64,000 bases of DNA from a virus, in IMG/VR virus record IMGVR_UViG_3300032313_001465, positions 84,582 to 148,581 of that record. One strand, 5' to 3'. Below are positions 36,029 through 44,982 of the stretch, piece after piece. The notes beneath the pieces were generated by a model, which saw nothing but the letters and a program-made list of their open reading frames with translations, was not told the origin of the DNA and ran no database searches. Each line of letters begins with the position of its first letter. Positions within the stretch are counted from its first letter, which is position 1. The position numbers and the translations under genes were made by a program.

Positions 36029-37096
36029 ATGTCAACAAACAGAGATTTATTAAAAGAAGCGATCGCTGACGCTAAAGCAGTAAAAGATACAGCAATTGCA
36101 AACGCAAAAATGGCTCTTGAAGAAGCATTTACTCCACATTTAAAATCTATGTTCTCCGCTAAAATCAACGAGATGGAAGAGGAAGATATGGATGAAGATA
36201 TGGATTACAATGACGAAAACATAGAGCAAAACGAAGCCAAAAAAAGAGGTGGAAAAAATGAAAAGGTTGTTAAAGAATTCTATTTAGAAGAAGACGAAAT
36301 CAATCTAGAAGAACTTATGTCTGAATTAGAAAAAGATGAAATGGAAGAAGTAATTAATGATCCTAGAGGTCCTAGAGCTCACGGTAATATAGCTTCTGGA
36401 GGAATGTCAGATGATGCTTTAATGGAAGCCGAAGAAGAAACTGAGGAAGAAATGAGTATTGAAGACATGTCTGAAGAAGATTTAAAAGATTTCATTGAAA
36501 GTGTAATTAAAGACATGGTTGAAGCTGGAGAAATTGAAGCTGGTTCTGAAGAAGAAGAAGAAGAAGAAGAAGAAGGTGAAAGTATTGATGAGTTCTTAAA
36601 CGAAATGGAAGGTGATGACCTTAAAGAATATGGTCAAGAACAACCTATATCAGTTGAAGACGCTTTATCAATTGTATGTAAATCATATCCAAACAATGCA
36701 TTATGTAAAGGAATGAAAGAAGGCAAAGGTGCAAAAGAAAAATCAAACAAAGAATTAGAAGAAGCATACAGAGTTATTAGATCAATGAAAAAAGACATTA
36801 ACGAAGTTAACTTACTAAACGCAAAATTACTTTACACCAATAAAATCTTCAGAGGTAAGAGCTTAACTGAATCTCAAAAGATTAATGTATTAGGTGCTTT
36901 TGACAGAGCAACAACCGCTAAAGAAGCTAAACTGGTATATGAATCATTGTTGAGTAATTTAAAAACACCAACAAGAAACATTCAAGAAAATTTAGGTAGA
37001 GCTTCCAAGTCAGTAACTGTTCCTCAAACAAAACAACCTATTATTGAATCAAATGATATGGTAGCAAGGTTCCAAAAATTAGCAGGTATTATTTAA
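36029..37096 (+). CDS. Prohead scaffold/core protein (T4 gp22-like)
   Basis: It is highly acidic, helical and just upstream of the capsid gene, as expected for the scaffold. Residues 1-50 contain DLLKEAIADAKAVKD, a heptad pattern; Glu runs lie near residues 150-190 (EEEEEEEEGESIDEF). The extreme C-terminus VARFQKLAGII matches the class C cargo leader (FRRMQKLAGII). This suggests that the cargo leader mimics a scaffold assembly element. Many LKE, INE and LME-type sites fit destruction by the protease. T4 gp22 is 269 residues; this one is 355. Confidence 0.82.
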   Translation: MSTNRDLLKEAIADAKAVKDTAIANAKMALEEAFTPHLKSMFSAKINEMEEEDMDEDMDYNDENIEQNEAKKRGGKNEKVVKEFYLEEDEINLEELMSELEKDEMEEVINDPRGPRAHGNIASGGMSDDALMEAEEETEEEMSIEDMSEEDLKDFIESVIKDMVEAGEIEAGSEEEEEEEEEGESIDEFLNEMEGDDLKEYGQEQPISVEDALSIVCKSYPNNALCKGMKEGKGAKEKSNKELEEAYRVIRSMKKDINEVNLLNAKLLYTNKIFRGKSLTESQKINVLGAFDRATTAKEAKLVYESLLSNLKTPTRNIQENLGRASKSVTVPQTKQPIIESNDMVARFQKLAGII

Positions 37097-37136
37097 AATT
37101 AACAAACAAACAAACAAAAACAAAACAACAGAAAAA

Positions 37137-38780
37137 ATGGCAAACATTCAAAACTTACTCGAATCAGCTAACCCGTATAAATCACTACAAGGTGATGCGG
37201 CTAGATTAGCAAACAAATGGAGTAGAACAGGATTGTTAGAAGGTATCAAAAATGAAACCGAGAAAAACAATATGTCTATGATCCTTGAAAACCAAGCAAA
37301 ACAATTGGTAATTGAAGCCTCTCAAACAGGAGGTGGTACTTCTTCAACAGCTACTTTTACAGCAGGTGTTGGTGAACAATGGGCAGGTGTAGCTCTTCCG
37401 TTAGTTCGTAAGATCTTCGGTCAAATTGCATCAAAAGAATTCGTTAGTGTTCAACCAATGAACTTACCTTCAGGTCTAGTGTTTTTCTTAGATTTCCAAT
37501 ATGGTACATCTAAAAATCCATTTACAGCAGGTAAATCAATGTATGGTGATACTGGTTCTAACTTTGGTAATACAAACACTGGTGGTCTATATGGTGCTGG
37601 TAGATTTGGTTACTCAGTTAACAACACTTCATCTATTCAGGCAGCAACAACTGGTTCAGCTACTTGGTCTACTTTTGATCTAGATAGTGATTATTCAGCT
37701 TCAGCAGCCGCTGGTTCTTGGAAAACATTAACTGTAACTTTATCATCTACAACTGATTTCTTAGCAGCTAGATCATTTACTCTTACTTCTGCTTCTAACA
37801 TCGCAGTAACAGATAACTTACCTGCATTTACTACTTTTAATACAGCAAATAACACTGTAACTTTCGTTATTACTGGTTCAAAAATAACTGATGCTTTTGC
37901 TCCAGCTGGTTCATTACCAAACGTTACTTGTTCATATTCATTACAACCAACTGATAAATACAGAGGTGATTTTGAAGATGCTAACACTGCTTTGAACGCA
38001 AACAACAGTTCAATTACAATTCCTCAAATCAACGTTCAAATGAGATCTGAAGCAATTGTTGCTAAAACAAGAAAATTAAAAGCAGCATGGACTCCGGAAT
38101 TCGCTCAAGATTTAAATGCCTACCATGCATTAGATGCTGAAGCTGAATTAACTAGCATTATGAGTGAATACATCAGTTTAGAAATTGACTTAGAAATTTT
38201 GGATATGTTGATCGAAACAGCAGCCGCAGGTACTGAATATTGGTCAGCAGTAAATAACCAAAGTTTAAGTGTAAGTGGTACTACTGTAACTAACAACCCA
38301 TCTTTAGGTTTCTTTAACACACAAGGACAATGGTTCCAAACTTTAGGAACTAAAATCCAAAAATTATCAAACGCAATTCACCAAAGAACATTAAGAGGTG
38401 GTGCAAACTTCATCGTTTGTTCTCCAACAGTAGCAACTATCTTGGAATCAATCCCAGGTTTTGCAAGTACTTCTGATGGTGAAGCTTCAAAAATGACTTA
38501 TGCATTTGGTGTACAAAAAATGGGTCAATTGAATGGTAGATATCAAGTATACAAAAATCCATACATGACAGAAAACACTATATTGATGGGTTACAGAGGT
38601 CAACAATTCTTGGAAACAGGTGCAGTTTTTGCTCCATATATTCCATTGATCATGACTCCGTTAGTGTACGATCCAAACACATTTACTCCTAACAAAGGTC
38701 TATTAACTAGATATGCAAAGAAAATGGTAAGACCTGAGTTTTATGCAAAGATCTTCGTTTCAGGTTTAAATACTCTATAG
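37137..38780 (+). CDS. Major capsid protein (T4 gp23-like, HK97 fold)
   Basis: MANIQNLLESANPYKSL starts an N-terminal delta domain of about 60 residues; the probable cleavage is after VIE60, just before ASQTGGGT, similar to T4 gp23 cut after residue 65. Recognisable core parts include RKIFGQIASKEFVSVQPMN, the E-loop region, and the C-terminal RYAKKMVRPEFYAKI. Length 547 is close to T4 gp23 (521). An A-rich leader and codon choice unlike neighbours (more GGT, GCT) fit very high expression. A terminator follows. Confidence 0.93.
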   Translation: MANIQNLLESANPYKSLQGDAARLANKWSRTGLLEGIKNETEKNNMSMILENQAKQLVIEASQTGGGTSSTATFTAGVGEQWAGVALPLVRKIFGQIASKEFVSVQPMNLPSGLVFFLDFQYGTSKNPFTAGKSMYGDTGSNFGNTNTGGLYGAGRFGYSVNNTSSIQAATTGSATWSTFDLDSDYSASAAAGSWKTLTVTLSSTTDFLAARSFTLTSASNIAVTDNLPAFTTFNTANNTVTFVITGSKITDAFAPAGSLPNVTCSYSLQPTDKYRGDFEDANTALNANNSSITIPQINVQMRSEAIVAKTRKLKAAWTPEFAQDLNAYHALDAEAELTSIMSEYISLEIDLEILDMLIETAAAGTEYWSAVNNQSLSVSGTTVTNNPSLGFFNTQGQWFQTLGTKIQKLSNAIHQRTLRGGANFIVCSPTVATILESIPGFASTSDGEASKMTYAFGVQKMGQLNGRYQVYKNPYMTENTILMGYRGQQFLETGAVFAPYIPLIMTPLVYDPNTFTPNKGLLTRYAKKMVRPEFYAKIFVSGLNTL

Positions 38781-38802
38781 TAATAACCTTACTTTTTAAA
38801 TT

Positions 38803-38830
38803 AAGCCGAACTTTTAGTTCGGCTTTTTTT
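38803..38830 (+). terminator. Rho-independent terminator after major capsid gene
   Basis: AAGCCGAACT pairs with AGTTCGGCTT around TTT, followed by a T-run. It ends the capsid transcript before the homing endonuclease gene. Confidence 0.88.
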
Positions 38831-38850
38831 ATCCTAAAAAATATTTTGTA

Positions 38851-38858
38851 TATTTATA
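38851..38858 (+). promoter_or_regulatory. TATTTATA motif, candidate late promoter
   Basis: TATTTATAA lies 30 bases before the ATG at 38889, just past the capsid terminator. Confidence 0.4.
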
Positions 38859-38888
38859 AACGACAAGATGTGTTAAATAAATAGTAGG

Positions 38889-40388
38889 ATGAAAAAACAA
38901 TATAATTCAAAAATTATACAATATTCAATATCTGGGGATGTTATAAATATATTTAATTCACCACATGATGCTGTACATATTGTTAATTATGATTCTATAA
39001 TTAGTTGTTGCAAGGGAAAATATAAAACAGCAGGTGGATTTATATGGGAATTTGAAGATAATAAAATTCCAAATATATCTAAGGACGGAGACATACAATG
39101 TAAAATATGCAAATCCAAAGAATCAGTACGTTCTATGGCTATGCATTTAAGGTGGGTACATAACATAAAAACAAATGAATATGTAAAGGAGTTTGGAGAA
39201 TTTAGACCTAAAGAACTAAAATCAAATACAAAAAAACAAGAATCTGGGTTTGAATGTAAGGAATGTGGTGAAAAATTAAAAAGTAATCAAAATTTAATGT
39301 ATCATATTACAAAGTCTCACCCTGAAATAACTAAACATGACTATATAATTAAACATTTATATAAGGAAATCCATCCAACTTGTAAATGTGGATGTGGGGA
39401 GGAGGTAACAATATTAGAAAACGGTAAAAATTGTGATTTAGGTAAAGAAACGTATTCTAGAGACTATATAAAAGGACACTGGGATTGGGAAGTATTTTCA
39501 AACATAGGGAAACAATCTAAAGAAGAAATAAAATTAGTAGATTTCATAAAAACAATATATTCAGGTGAAATCCAAACCAGTGTTAGGGGGATAATCCCTA
39601 AATCAGAAATAGATATATATTTACCTGAATTAAATATTGGAATTGAATATAATGGATTATATTGGCACTCTGAAAAAGGAGGGAGATTTAAAGAATATCA
39701 TTTAGAAAAATTAAAAAAAGCTAATGAAGTAAATATTAGATTAATACAAATATTTTCAGATGAGTGGTTAAATAAAAATGAGATTACTAAAAATAAACTA
39801 ATATCAATCATTCAGCCTAAATCAAATAGAGTATATGCTCGAAAGTGTAATATAAAAGAAATATCATCAACTGATAAAAATATTTTTTTAAATAAATATC
39901 ATATTCAAGGTGAAGATAGAAGTACATATAAGTTAGGAATTTTTAATTTAGATGAATTGATAGGAGTTATGACTTTTTCCAAACCTAGAATATCATTAGG
40001 AGGTAATATAAAATTAGAAGATACTTATGAATTATCAAGGTACGCCTCTTCAACATATATTGTTGGTGGAGCTGCTAAATTAATAAAATATTTTAAAAAA
40101 CTCATCAACCCAAAATTAATATATTCATATTCAGATAATAGATGGACTAATCCTAACAATAATATGTACCTGAAATTAGGGTTTAAACATGTTAAAACTT
40201 CCTCCCCTAATTATTTTTATACAAAAAATTATCTAACACGAATTCATAGATATAATTTTAATAAATTTAATCTTAAAAAAATGGGAGCAGATGTACAAAA
40301 TCATACTGAGTTTCAAATTATGGAAGGATTGGGATATACTAAAATATGGGACTGTGGTTCTTCTAGGTATGAGTTAAAATTTAGTTAA
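38889..40388 (+). CDS. EDxHD-type homing endonuclease with NUMOD1-like and zinc-finger domains
   Basis: Domain order: NUMOD1-like repeat at the N-terminus (IIQYSISGDVINIFNSPHDA), two C2H2-like fingers (CKICK, CKECG with HLRWVH and HITKSH), a CKCGCG cluster near residue 160, then a Vsr-like EDxHD nuclease core (EIDIYLPELNIGIEYNGLYW, then H in WHSE and YHLEK, D in FSDEW, about residues 238-300). A C-terminal domain (IYSYSDNRWT, YTKIWDCGSSRYEL) is shared with the minus-strand gene at 49849. Free-standing, after the capsid terminator. Confidence 0.78.
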   Translation: MKKQYNSKIIQYSISGDVINIFNSPHDAVHIVNYDSIISCCKGKYKTAGGFIWEFEDNKIPNISKDGDIQCKICKSKESVRSMAMHLRWVHNIKTNEYVKEFGEFRPKELKSNTKKQESGFECKECGEKLKSNQNLMYHITKSHPEITKHDYIIKHLYKEIHPTCKCGCGEEVTILENGKNCDLGKETYSRDYIKGHWDWEVFSNIGKQSKEEIKLVDFIKTIYSGEIQTSVRGIIPKSEIDIYLPELNIGIEYNGLYWHSEKGGRFKEYHLEKLKKANEVNIRLIQIFSDEWLNKNEITKNKLISIIQPKSNRVYARKCNIKEISSTDKNIFLNKYHIQGEDRSTYKLGIFNLDELIGVMTFSKPRISLGGNIKLEDTYELSRYASSTYIVGGAAKLIKYFKKLINPKLIYSYSDNRWTNPNNNMYLKLGFKHVKTSSPNYFYTKNYLTRIHRYNFNKFNLKKMGADVQNHTEFQIMEGLGYTKIWDCGSSRYELKFS

Positions 40389-40396
40389 TATTTATA
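40389..40396 (+). promoter_or_regulatory. TATTTATA motif, candidate late promoter
   Basis: TATTTATAATAAA begins directly after the homing gene's stop and ends before the ATG at 40409 (12-base gap from the 8-mer). Confidence 0.45.
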
Positions 40397-40408
40397 ATAA
40401 AAATACTT

Positions 40409-41107
40409 ATGTCTGATTATAACAAATCTAAAGAAGCACAAGAAGTTTTTAAAAATAAAACTAAACCAAAAACTCCAATTAAATTCGGAATTTCATTAAA
40501 TGAAGAACAAAAAGAGGGCAAAAAAATTATTCTAGATAATACCATATCTGTACTTAAGGGTAAAGCAGGTTCTGGAAAAACTCTTACAGCAATTCAAATA
40601 GGTTTAGATTTATTATTTCAAAAAGAAATAGACAAAATAATAATAGCTAGACCCTATATTACTGCTGGAGAAGATATAGGATTTTTACCTGGAGGGGTGG
40701 ATGAAAAATTAGCATACTTAACAGCTCCTATATATAATATTATGCATGATCTAATTGGTATCCAGAAAACAGAGAGTTTAGTAGCAGAAGGAAAAATCAT
40801 AATAGCACCATTTGGGTTTCTTAGAGGAAATACATTTTCATCTTGTTATGTTATAATAGATGAGGCCCAAAATGCAACTCACGGTCAAATAGAGTTAATG
40901 TTAGGGAGACTAGGATTAAATAGTAAAATGATATTTTGTGGTGATATGTCTCAATGTGACCTAAAAGACAAAAAATCTTCAGGATTTGATTTCTTTTCAA
41001 GACTAGAAACTAATGTAGATCAAATCAAAATCATAAGTTTAAAACAAAACCATAGACATCCAATAGTAGATAAAATATTAGATGTGTATAATGAATATAG
41101 AAATTAA
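40409..41107 (+). CDS. phoH: PhoH-like ATPase
   Basis: Walker A is LKGKAGSGKTLTA (about residues 49-61) and Walker B IIDEAQNATHGQ (about 149-160), with the PhoH-typical IIIARPYI and NHRHP near the C-terminus. The 232 residues give one helicase-like NTPase domain and no added RNase (PIN) or RNA-binding domain. PhoH-like genes are widespread in T4-type phages; RNA helicase or phosphate-stress roles have been suggested for the family. It begins a new block of neck and fibre genes. Confidence 0.88.
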   Translation: MSDYNKSKEAQEVFKNKTKPKTPIKFGISLNEEQKEGKKIILDNTISVLKGKAGSGKTLTAIQIGLDLLFQKEIDKIIIARPYITAGEDIGFLPGGVDEKLAYLTAPIYNIMHDLIGIQKTESLVAEGKIIIAPFGFLRGNTFSSCYVIIDEAQNATHGQIELMLGRLGLNSKMIFCGDMSQCDLKDKKSSGFDFFSRLETNVDQIKIISLKQNHRHPIVDKILDVYNEYRN

Positions 41108-41116
41108 ATTTTATAA

Positions 41117-41124
41117 TATTTATA
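41117..41124 (+). promoter_or_regulatory. TATTTATA motif, candidate late promoter
   Basis: TATTTATAAC is 19 bases before the ATG at 41144, just after the phoH stop. Confidence 0.4.
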
Positions 41125-41143
41125 ACGAACCAATAAACAAACA

Positions 41144-41530
41144 ATGGGCGCAGGTAGGTATTCATTCACAATTGAACAAGGTTCAACATTAAATTTTGAA
41201 TTACAGTATAAAAACGCAACAGGTAGTGCCATAAACTTATCAGGATATAGTGGTAAAATGCAAATTAAATCAAATTATGCCGATAATTCTCCTACAATAT
41301 ATCTTACATTAAGTAGTTCCCTTCAAGCAGATGGAACAGGACTAAATTTCAGCGGATCTAACGGCTCTACTCCAACGGCTTCAGGTTCTATTGGGGTATT
41401 TATATCAGCTGCTACTTCGTCGTTACTTATGTTTGATACCGCTTTATACGATTTAGAAATTACATCAGGTAGTATAGTAACAAGAATTTTAGAAGGACAA
41501 GTAAAATTATCAAAAGAAGTAACTAGATAA
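41144..41530 (+). CDS. Virion structural protein (fibre attachment-like), 128 aa
   Basis: An all-beta sequence (GRYSFTIEQGSTLNFELQYK; LYDLEITSGSIVTRILEGQV) with regular strand spacing, like N-terminal attachment or receptor-binding-accessory domains of tail proteins. It overlaps the collagen-like fibre gene by one base (TAATG), so the two are made together. No enzymatic motif. Probable partner of the downstream fibre. Confidence 0.55.
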   Translation: MGAGRYSFTIEQGSTLNFELQYKNATGSAINLSGYSGKMQIKSNYADNSPTIYLTLSSSLQADGTGLNFSGSNGSTPTASGSIGVFISAATSSLLMFDTALYDLEITSGSIVTRILEGQVKLSKEVTR

Positions 41531-43587
41531 TGGCAGATTGTGCAAAACCAATAAATATTATTCCAAATAATAATACTGTTAAGATAGTAAATACTAATAA
41601 TACTATCAAGATAATAGATAATGATTGCTGTAAAACGGTTAGTGTTGAACAGCCCATTACTAGCGTCGTTCAGGTATTAACTGGTCCATTAGGTTTACCA
41701 GGAAACACGGGACCTTCAGGATCGCAAGGTCCTTCTGGTTCACAGGGACCTTCCGGTTCACAAGGACCTTCAGGATCGCAAGGTCCTTCCGGTTCACAAG
41801 GACCTTCAGGATCGCAAGGACCTTCTGGTTCACAGGGGCCTTCCGGTTCACAAGGTATCCAAGGTCCTTCCGGTTCACAGGGACCTTCCGGTTCACAAGG
41901 ACCTTCCGGTTCACAAGGTATCCAAGGTCCTTCCGGTTCATCTGCTCCATTTATATTTGTTGGGGGAAATGTTTGGAACACAACAAGTAGTATTGAAATT
42001 ACAGGCTCATTTACAGTTTCAGGATCTTCTACTTTTACAAATATAGGACCTGCTATTTTTAGTGGTAGCGTAACATCAACACAAGGATTTACAGGTTCAT
42101 TGCTTGGAACTTCTAGCTATGCATTAACAGCTTCATACGTTGAAAATGCACAAAGTGCATCTTATGTTTTAAATGCAGTATCAAGTTCTTTTGCAATTAC
42201 CGCATCATATGCTTTAAATGGAGGAGTAACACAATTACTAGCAGGACCAAATGTATTATTATCACCAACCAATGGTTTAGGACAAGTTACAATCTCATCA
42301 ACTAGTGGCGGAGGTGGATTTAACACAGCGACAGGATCATATGGGTCATTTTACTCTACTCAAACTCAAACCAATGTTGCTGGTACTGCTCGTTCAATGT
42401 CTCTTAATACAACAGACATTACAAACGGAGTATCTATCTCAGGATCAACAAATCCATATAACACATATATTAAAGTAGAAAATGCCGGTGTATATGATAT
42501 ACAATTTTCTGCTCAAGTAGATAAAAGCGATGCTGGAGCAGACGAGATATGGATATGGCTTAGAAAAAATGGAACAAATTTAACAGATACTGCAACCTCG
42601 ATAAAATTAACTGGTAATGCGGATCATCAAGTAGCAGCATGGAATTTCTTTGCTAATGCAGCTGCAAATGATTACTTTCAATTAATGTGGTATTCACCAG
42701 ACGCAAATGTTCGTTTACATGCAGAACCTGCATTCGGAGTAGTACCAGGTATTCCTTCTTTAATAGTAACAGTAAATAGAGTAGATCAATTTTTAAGTAA
42801 TACCGGATCATTTAGTGGATCGTTTGTTGGGATTGCAACTACTGCATCATTTGCTCAAACCGCTTCATACGTCCAAAATGCACAAAGTGCATCTTATGTT
42901 TTAAATGCAGTATCAAGTTCTTTTGCAATTACCGCATCATATATTCAGTTTGAAGGAAAACCTTTATCTCCTGGGTATCCCAATAACTACATACTTCCAG
43001 TTCGAACTTCAACTGGAATAATAAGCTTAGCAGCAGGTAATTTATTAGATTCTCCCGCTAACATAAGATACTATCCTATCCAACTATCAAGAGATACTTT
43101 GGTATCATCTATTGGAGCACTTGTAAGAGGAACTTTATCAACTACCACAGGTTCATATAGATTAGGAATTTACAATAGTACTGAAGCATCTTCATCATTA
43201 TTACAAGGAGCTACTGCACTTCCCGGAACGTTATTAGGAGATTATGGTGTAGTCCGTCAAATAGGAGTAGCACAAGCATTTGTTGAAATATTATTTGCAC
43301 CTGCAAATAGACCAACCTTAAAAAAAGGAGAAATATACTGGTTAGCAATCTCACCTTCAGGAAGCACAACAACCGCAGTAAATCCAACTAATGGTACTGT
43401 ATGGAATGATTATTTTGGCGCAACACCATCTGCTACTACTATAGCATCATACCTAGGGCTAGGTGTTACAGCGGATGCAGGGGCTGGATTTCCCAACCCT
43501 GCTAATATTACTTCATCCTTAACTTTAATAACCACTACCAATAGTAGACCTTTCCCAATGTTGAAGGTAACAGGTTCAATAGCATAA
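41530..43587 (+). CDS. Collagen-like tail/head fibre protein, 685 aa
   Basis: A beta N-terminus is followed by a collagen-like rod of Gly-x-y triplets, mainly GPSGSQ units with GIQ interruptions (about residues 53-138). The C-terminal part holds Thr/Ser/Ala-rich strands, a duplicated segment (ASYVLNAVSSSFAITASY occurs twice), a TNF/C1q-like beta region (VYDIQFSAQVDKSDAGADEI, about 318-340) and a final jelly-roll-like region. Such rods trimerise and often present receptor-binding or Ig-binding heads. Host surface adhesion is likely. Confidence 0.75.
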   Translation: MADCAKPINIIPNNNTVKIVNTNNTIKIIDNDCCKTVSVEQPITSVVQVLTGPLGLPGNTGPSGSQGPSGSQGPSGSQGPSGSQGPSGSQGPSGSQGPSGSQGPSGSQGIQGPSGSQGPSGSQGPSGSQGIQGPSGSSAPFIFVGGNVWNTTSSIEITGSFTVSGSSTFTNIGPAIFSGSVTSTQGFTGSLLGTSSYALTASYVENAQSASYVLNAVSSSFAITASYALNGGVTQLLAGPNVLLSPTNGLGQVTISSTSGGGGFNTATGSYGSFYSTQTQTNVAGTARSMSLNTTDITNGVSISGSTNPYNTYIKVENAGVYDIQFSAQVDKSDAGADEIWIWLRKNGTNLTDTATSIKLTGNADHQVAAWNFFANAAANDYFQLMWYSPDANVRLHAEPAFGVVPGIPSLIVTVNRVDQFLSNTGSFSGSFVGIATTASFAQTASYVQNAQSASYVLNAVSSSFAITASYIQFEGKPLSPGYPNNYILPVRTSTGIISLAAGNLLDSPANIRYYPIQLSRDTLVSSIGALVRGTLSTTTGSYRLGIYNSTEASSSLLQGATALPGTLLGDYGVVRQIGVAQAFVEILFAPANRPTLKKGEIYWLAISPSGSTTTAVNPTNGTVWNDYFGATPSATTIASYLGLGVTADAGAGFPNPANITSSLTLITTTNSRPFPMLKVTGSIA
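41710..41943 (+). repeat. 18-bp tandem repeats coding GPSGSQ collagen-like rod
   Basis: Eight 18-base units, a 9-base GIQ spacer, three units, another spacer and a final GPSGSS unit. Two synonymous versions (TCAGGATCG and TCCGGTTCA) alternate in part, which suggests higher-order duplication. Confidence 0.9.
42143..42210 (+). repeat. 68-bp direct repeat, copy 1
   Basis: Identical over 68 bases to 42875-42942 in the same gene and frame. Confidence 0.9.
42875..42942 (+). repeat. 68-bp direct repeat, copy 2
   Basis: Second copy; the identity includes third codon positions, so the duplication is recent or maintained by gene conversion. Confidence 0.9.
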
Positions 43588-43598
43588 AATAATTAATA

Positions 43599-43802
43599 AT
43601 GGCAATACATAGAGTAATACAAAGAGTAGAAAATGAACAAGGCCAACCTATTTTAGATAAAGATGGTAGAGAGCAATATATAACTTTAAGTGAAACTATA
43701 ACTGAAGATATTCCTGAAGTTCAACCTACAATTGATATTAATAACTTAACTACCGATCAATTAATAGAACTAAAAAAGAAATTAGACAGTTTATCTTTAT
43801 AA
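43599..43802 (+). CDS. Small protein, 67 aa
   Basis: A short beta start (HRVIQRVENEQGQPI) and a C-terminal helix (TTDQLIELKKKLDSLSL) that could be a coiled-coil or docking element. It follows the collagen-like fibre by 11 bases and may be a chaperone or accessory of it. No known family recognised. Confidence 0.5.
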   Translation: MAIHRVIQRVENEQGQPILDKDGREQYITLSETITEDIPEVQPTIDINNLTTDQLIELKKKLDSLSL

Positions 43803-43810
43803 TATTTATA
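43803..43810 (+). promoter_or_regulatory. TATTTATA motif, candidate late promoter
   Basis: TATTTATAATAAA starts immediately after the preceding stop and is 16 bases before the ATG at 43827. Confidence 0.45.
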
Positions 43811-43826
43811 ATAAACATACAAATTC

Positions 43827-44972
43827 ATGAACATTCCAATATATCCTGGTTCCTCATCATTTTTTCCTGGTAATACTCCATTTGGATTTTATGATTTAGA
43901 CTACCAATTCCAGGTAGATGCTGATAAAGTAACATTATTCTGTGCTAGAAGATTAGGATACCCAATTATAGATATTGAGTTACAAGATATAAACTTTTAT
44001 GCTGCATTCGAAGAAGCAGTTACTACTTATGGTAATGAATTATATGCATTTAGAGTTAGAGATAATTACTTAACTTTAGAAGGAGCATCTACAAGTACTA
44101 CTATTAATGATGCTATTATAACTCCAAATTTAGGAAATCTAATTAAAATATCTGAAATGTATGCTGCAGAAGCAGGAGCAGGTGGTAATGTTCCTTGGTA
44201 CAAATCAGCAATATCAGCATCATCTGGAGTTCAAGATTATGACTTAAATGAATGGGCAATTTCTCAAAGTTATAGTAATAACGATATTGAGATTAAAAGA
44301 ATATTTTGGGAACAATCTCCAGCAATTGTTAGATTCTTTGACCCATATGCAGGTACAGGTACTGGTATGATTAACTTAATGGATTCATTTGGATGGGGAG
44401 GATACAGTCCAGCTATTAACTTCCTAATAATGCCTTTAAGTTATGACTTACAAAAAATACAGGCTATTGAAATGAACGATATGGTCCGTAAATCTAACTT
44501 CTCATTTGAAATGCATAATAATGTGTTAAGAATATTCCCCATTCCTAGAAATGATGGTAAAATTTGGTTTGAATATATTCTTAAATCCGAAAGAACAGCA
44601 GGTTCAATTGATGCGAATAGTGGAGGTAATGTAAGTAATGTATCAAACGTTCCTTATACTAACCCAACATACTCAGAAATAAACTCAATAGGAAGGCAAT
44701 GGATATTTGAATATACTTTAGCATTAGTTAAAGAAATATTAGGATATGTTAGAGGAAAATACACTAATATTCCTATACCAAATGATAATTTAACTTTAAA
44801 TTATGGAGATTTAGTAACAGCAGCAACATCAGAAAAAATAGCGTTGATTGAAAAATTAAGATTATTTTTTGATGATACATCAAGACAAAAACTCTTGGAA
44901 AGAAGAGGAGCCGAAAGTGATGCTATGCAAACTGAATTAAATAAGATTCCATTCGTAATTTATATAGCTTAA
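43827..44972 (+). CDS. Neck protein (T4 gp13-like)
   Basis: The protein begins with a Pro-rich segment, then FQVDADKVTLFCARRLGYP and EAVTTYGNELYAFRVRDNYL, a helix-plus-beta pattern common to gp13-type neck proteins of T4-like phages. The C-terminal third is helical (WIFEYTLALVKEILGYVRGK). Length 381 compares with 309 in T4. It is followed by a gp14-like gene, matching T4 order. It would help close the packaged head for tail attachment. Confidence 0.68.
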   Translation: MNIPIYPGSSSFFPGNTPFGFYDLDYQFQVDADKVTLFCARRLGYPIIDIELQDINFYAAFEEAVTTYGNELYAFRVRDNYLTLEGASTSTTINDAIITPNLGNLIKISEMYAAEAGAGGNVPWYKSAISASSGVQDYDLNEWAISQSYSNNDIEIKRIFWEQSPAIVRFFDPYAGTGTGMINLMDSFGWGGYSPAINFLIMPLSYDLQKIQAIEMNDMVRKSNFSFEMHNNVLRIFPIPRNDGKIWFEYILKSERTAGSIDANSGGNVSNVSNVPYTNPTYSEINSIGRQWIFEYTLALVKEILGYVRGKYTNIPIPNDNLTLNYGDLVTAATSEKIALIEKLRLFFDDTSRQKLLERRGAESDAMQTELNKIPFVIYIA

Positions 44973-44982
44973 TAAATAAATC

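Noticed and set aside
37501-37683. Plus-strand ORF in another frame inside the capsid gene
   Set aside because: It lies within a clear gp23-like coding region with strong frame-specific codon use and has a low-complexity product.
38889-40388. Group I intron containing the homing endonuclease
   Set aside because: The capsid gene ends with its own stop and terminator and phoH is complete; no split exon or intron core was seen, so the gene is free-standing.
41710-41943. CRISPR-like or satellite array
   Set aside because: The 18-bp units are contiguous, in frame, and encode a Gly-x-y rod.
41660-41981. Long minus-strand ORFs opposite the collagen-like repeats
   Set aside because: They are mirror frames of an 18-bp repeat, which stays open in several frames; composition is repeat-like and no start context is seen.
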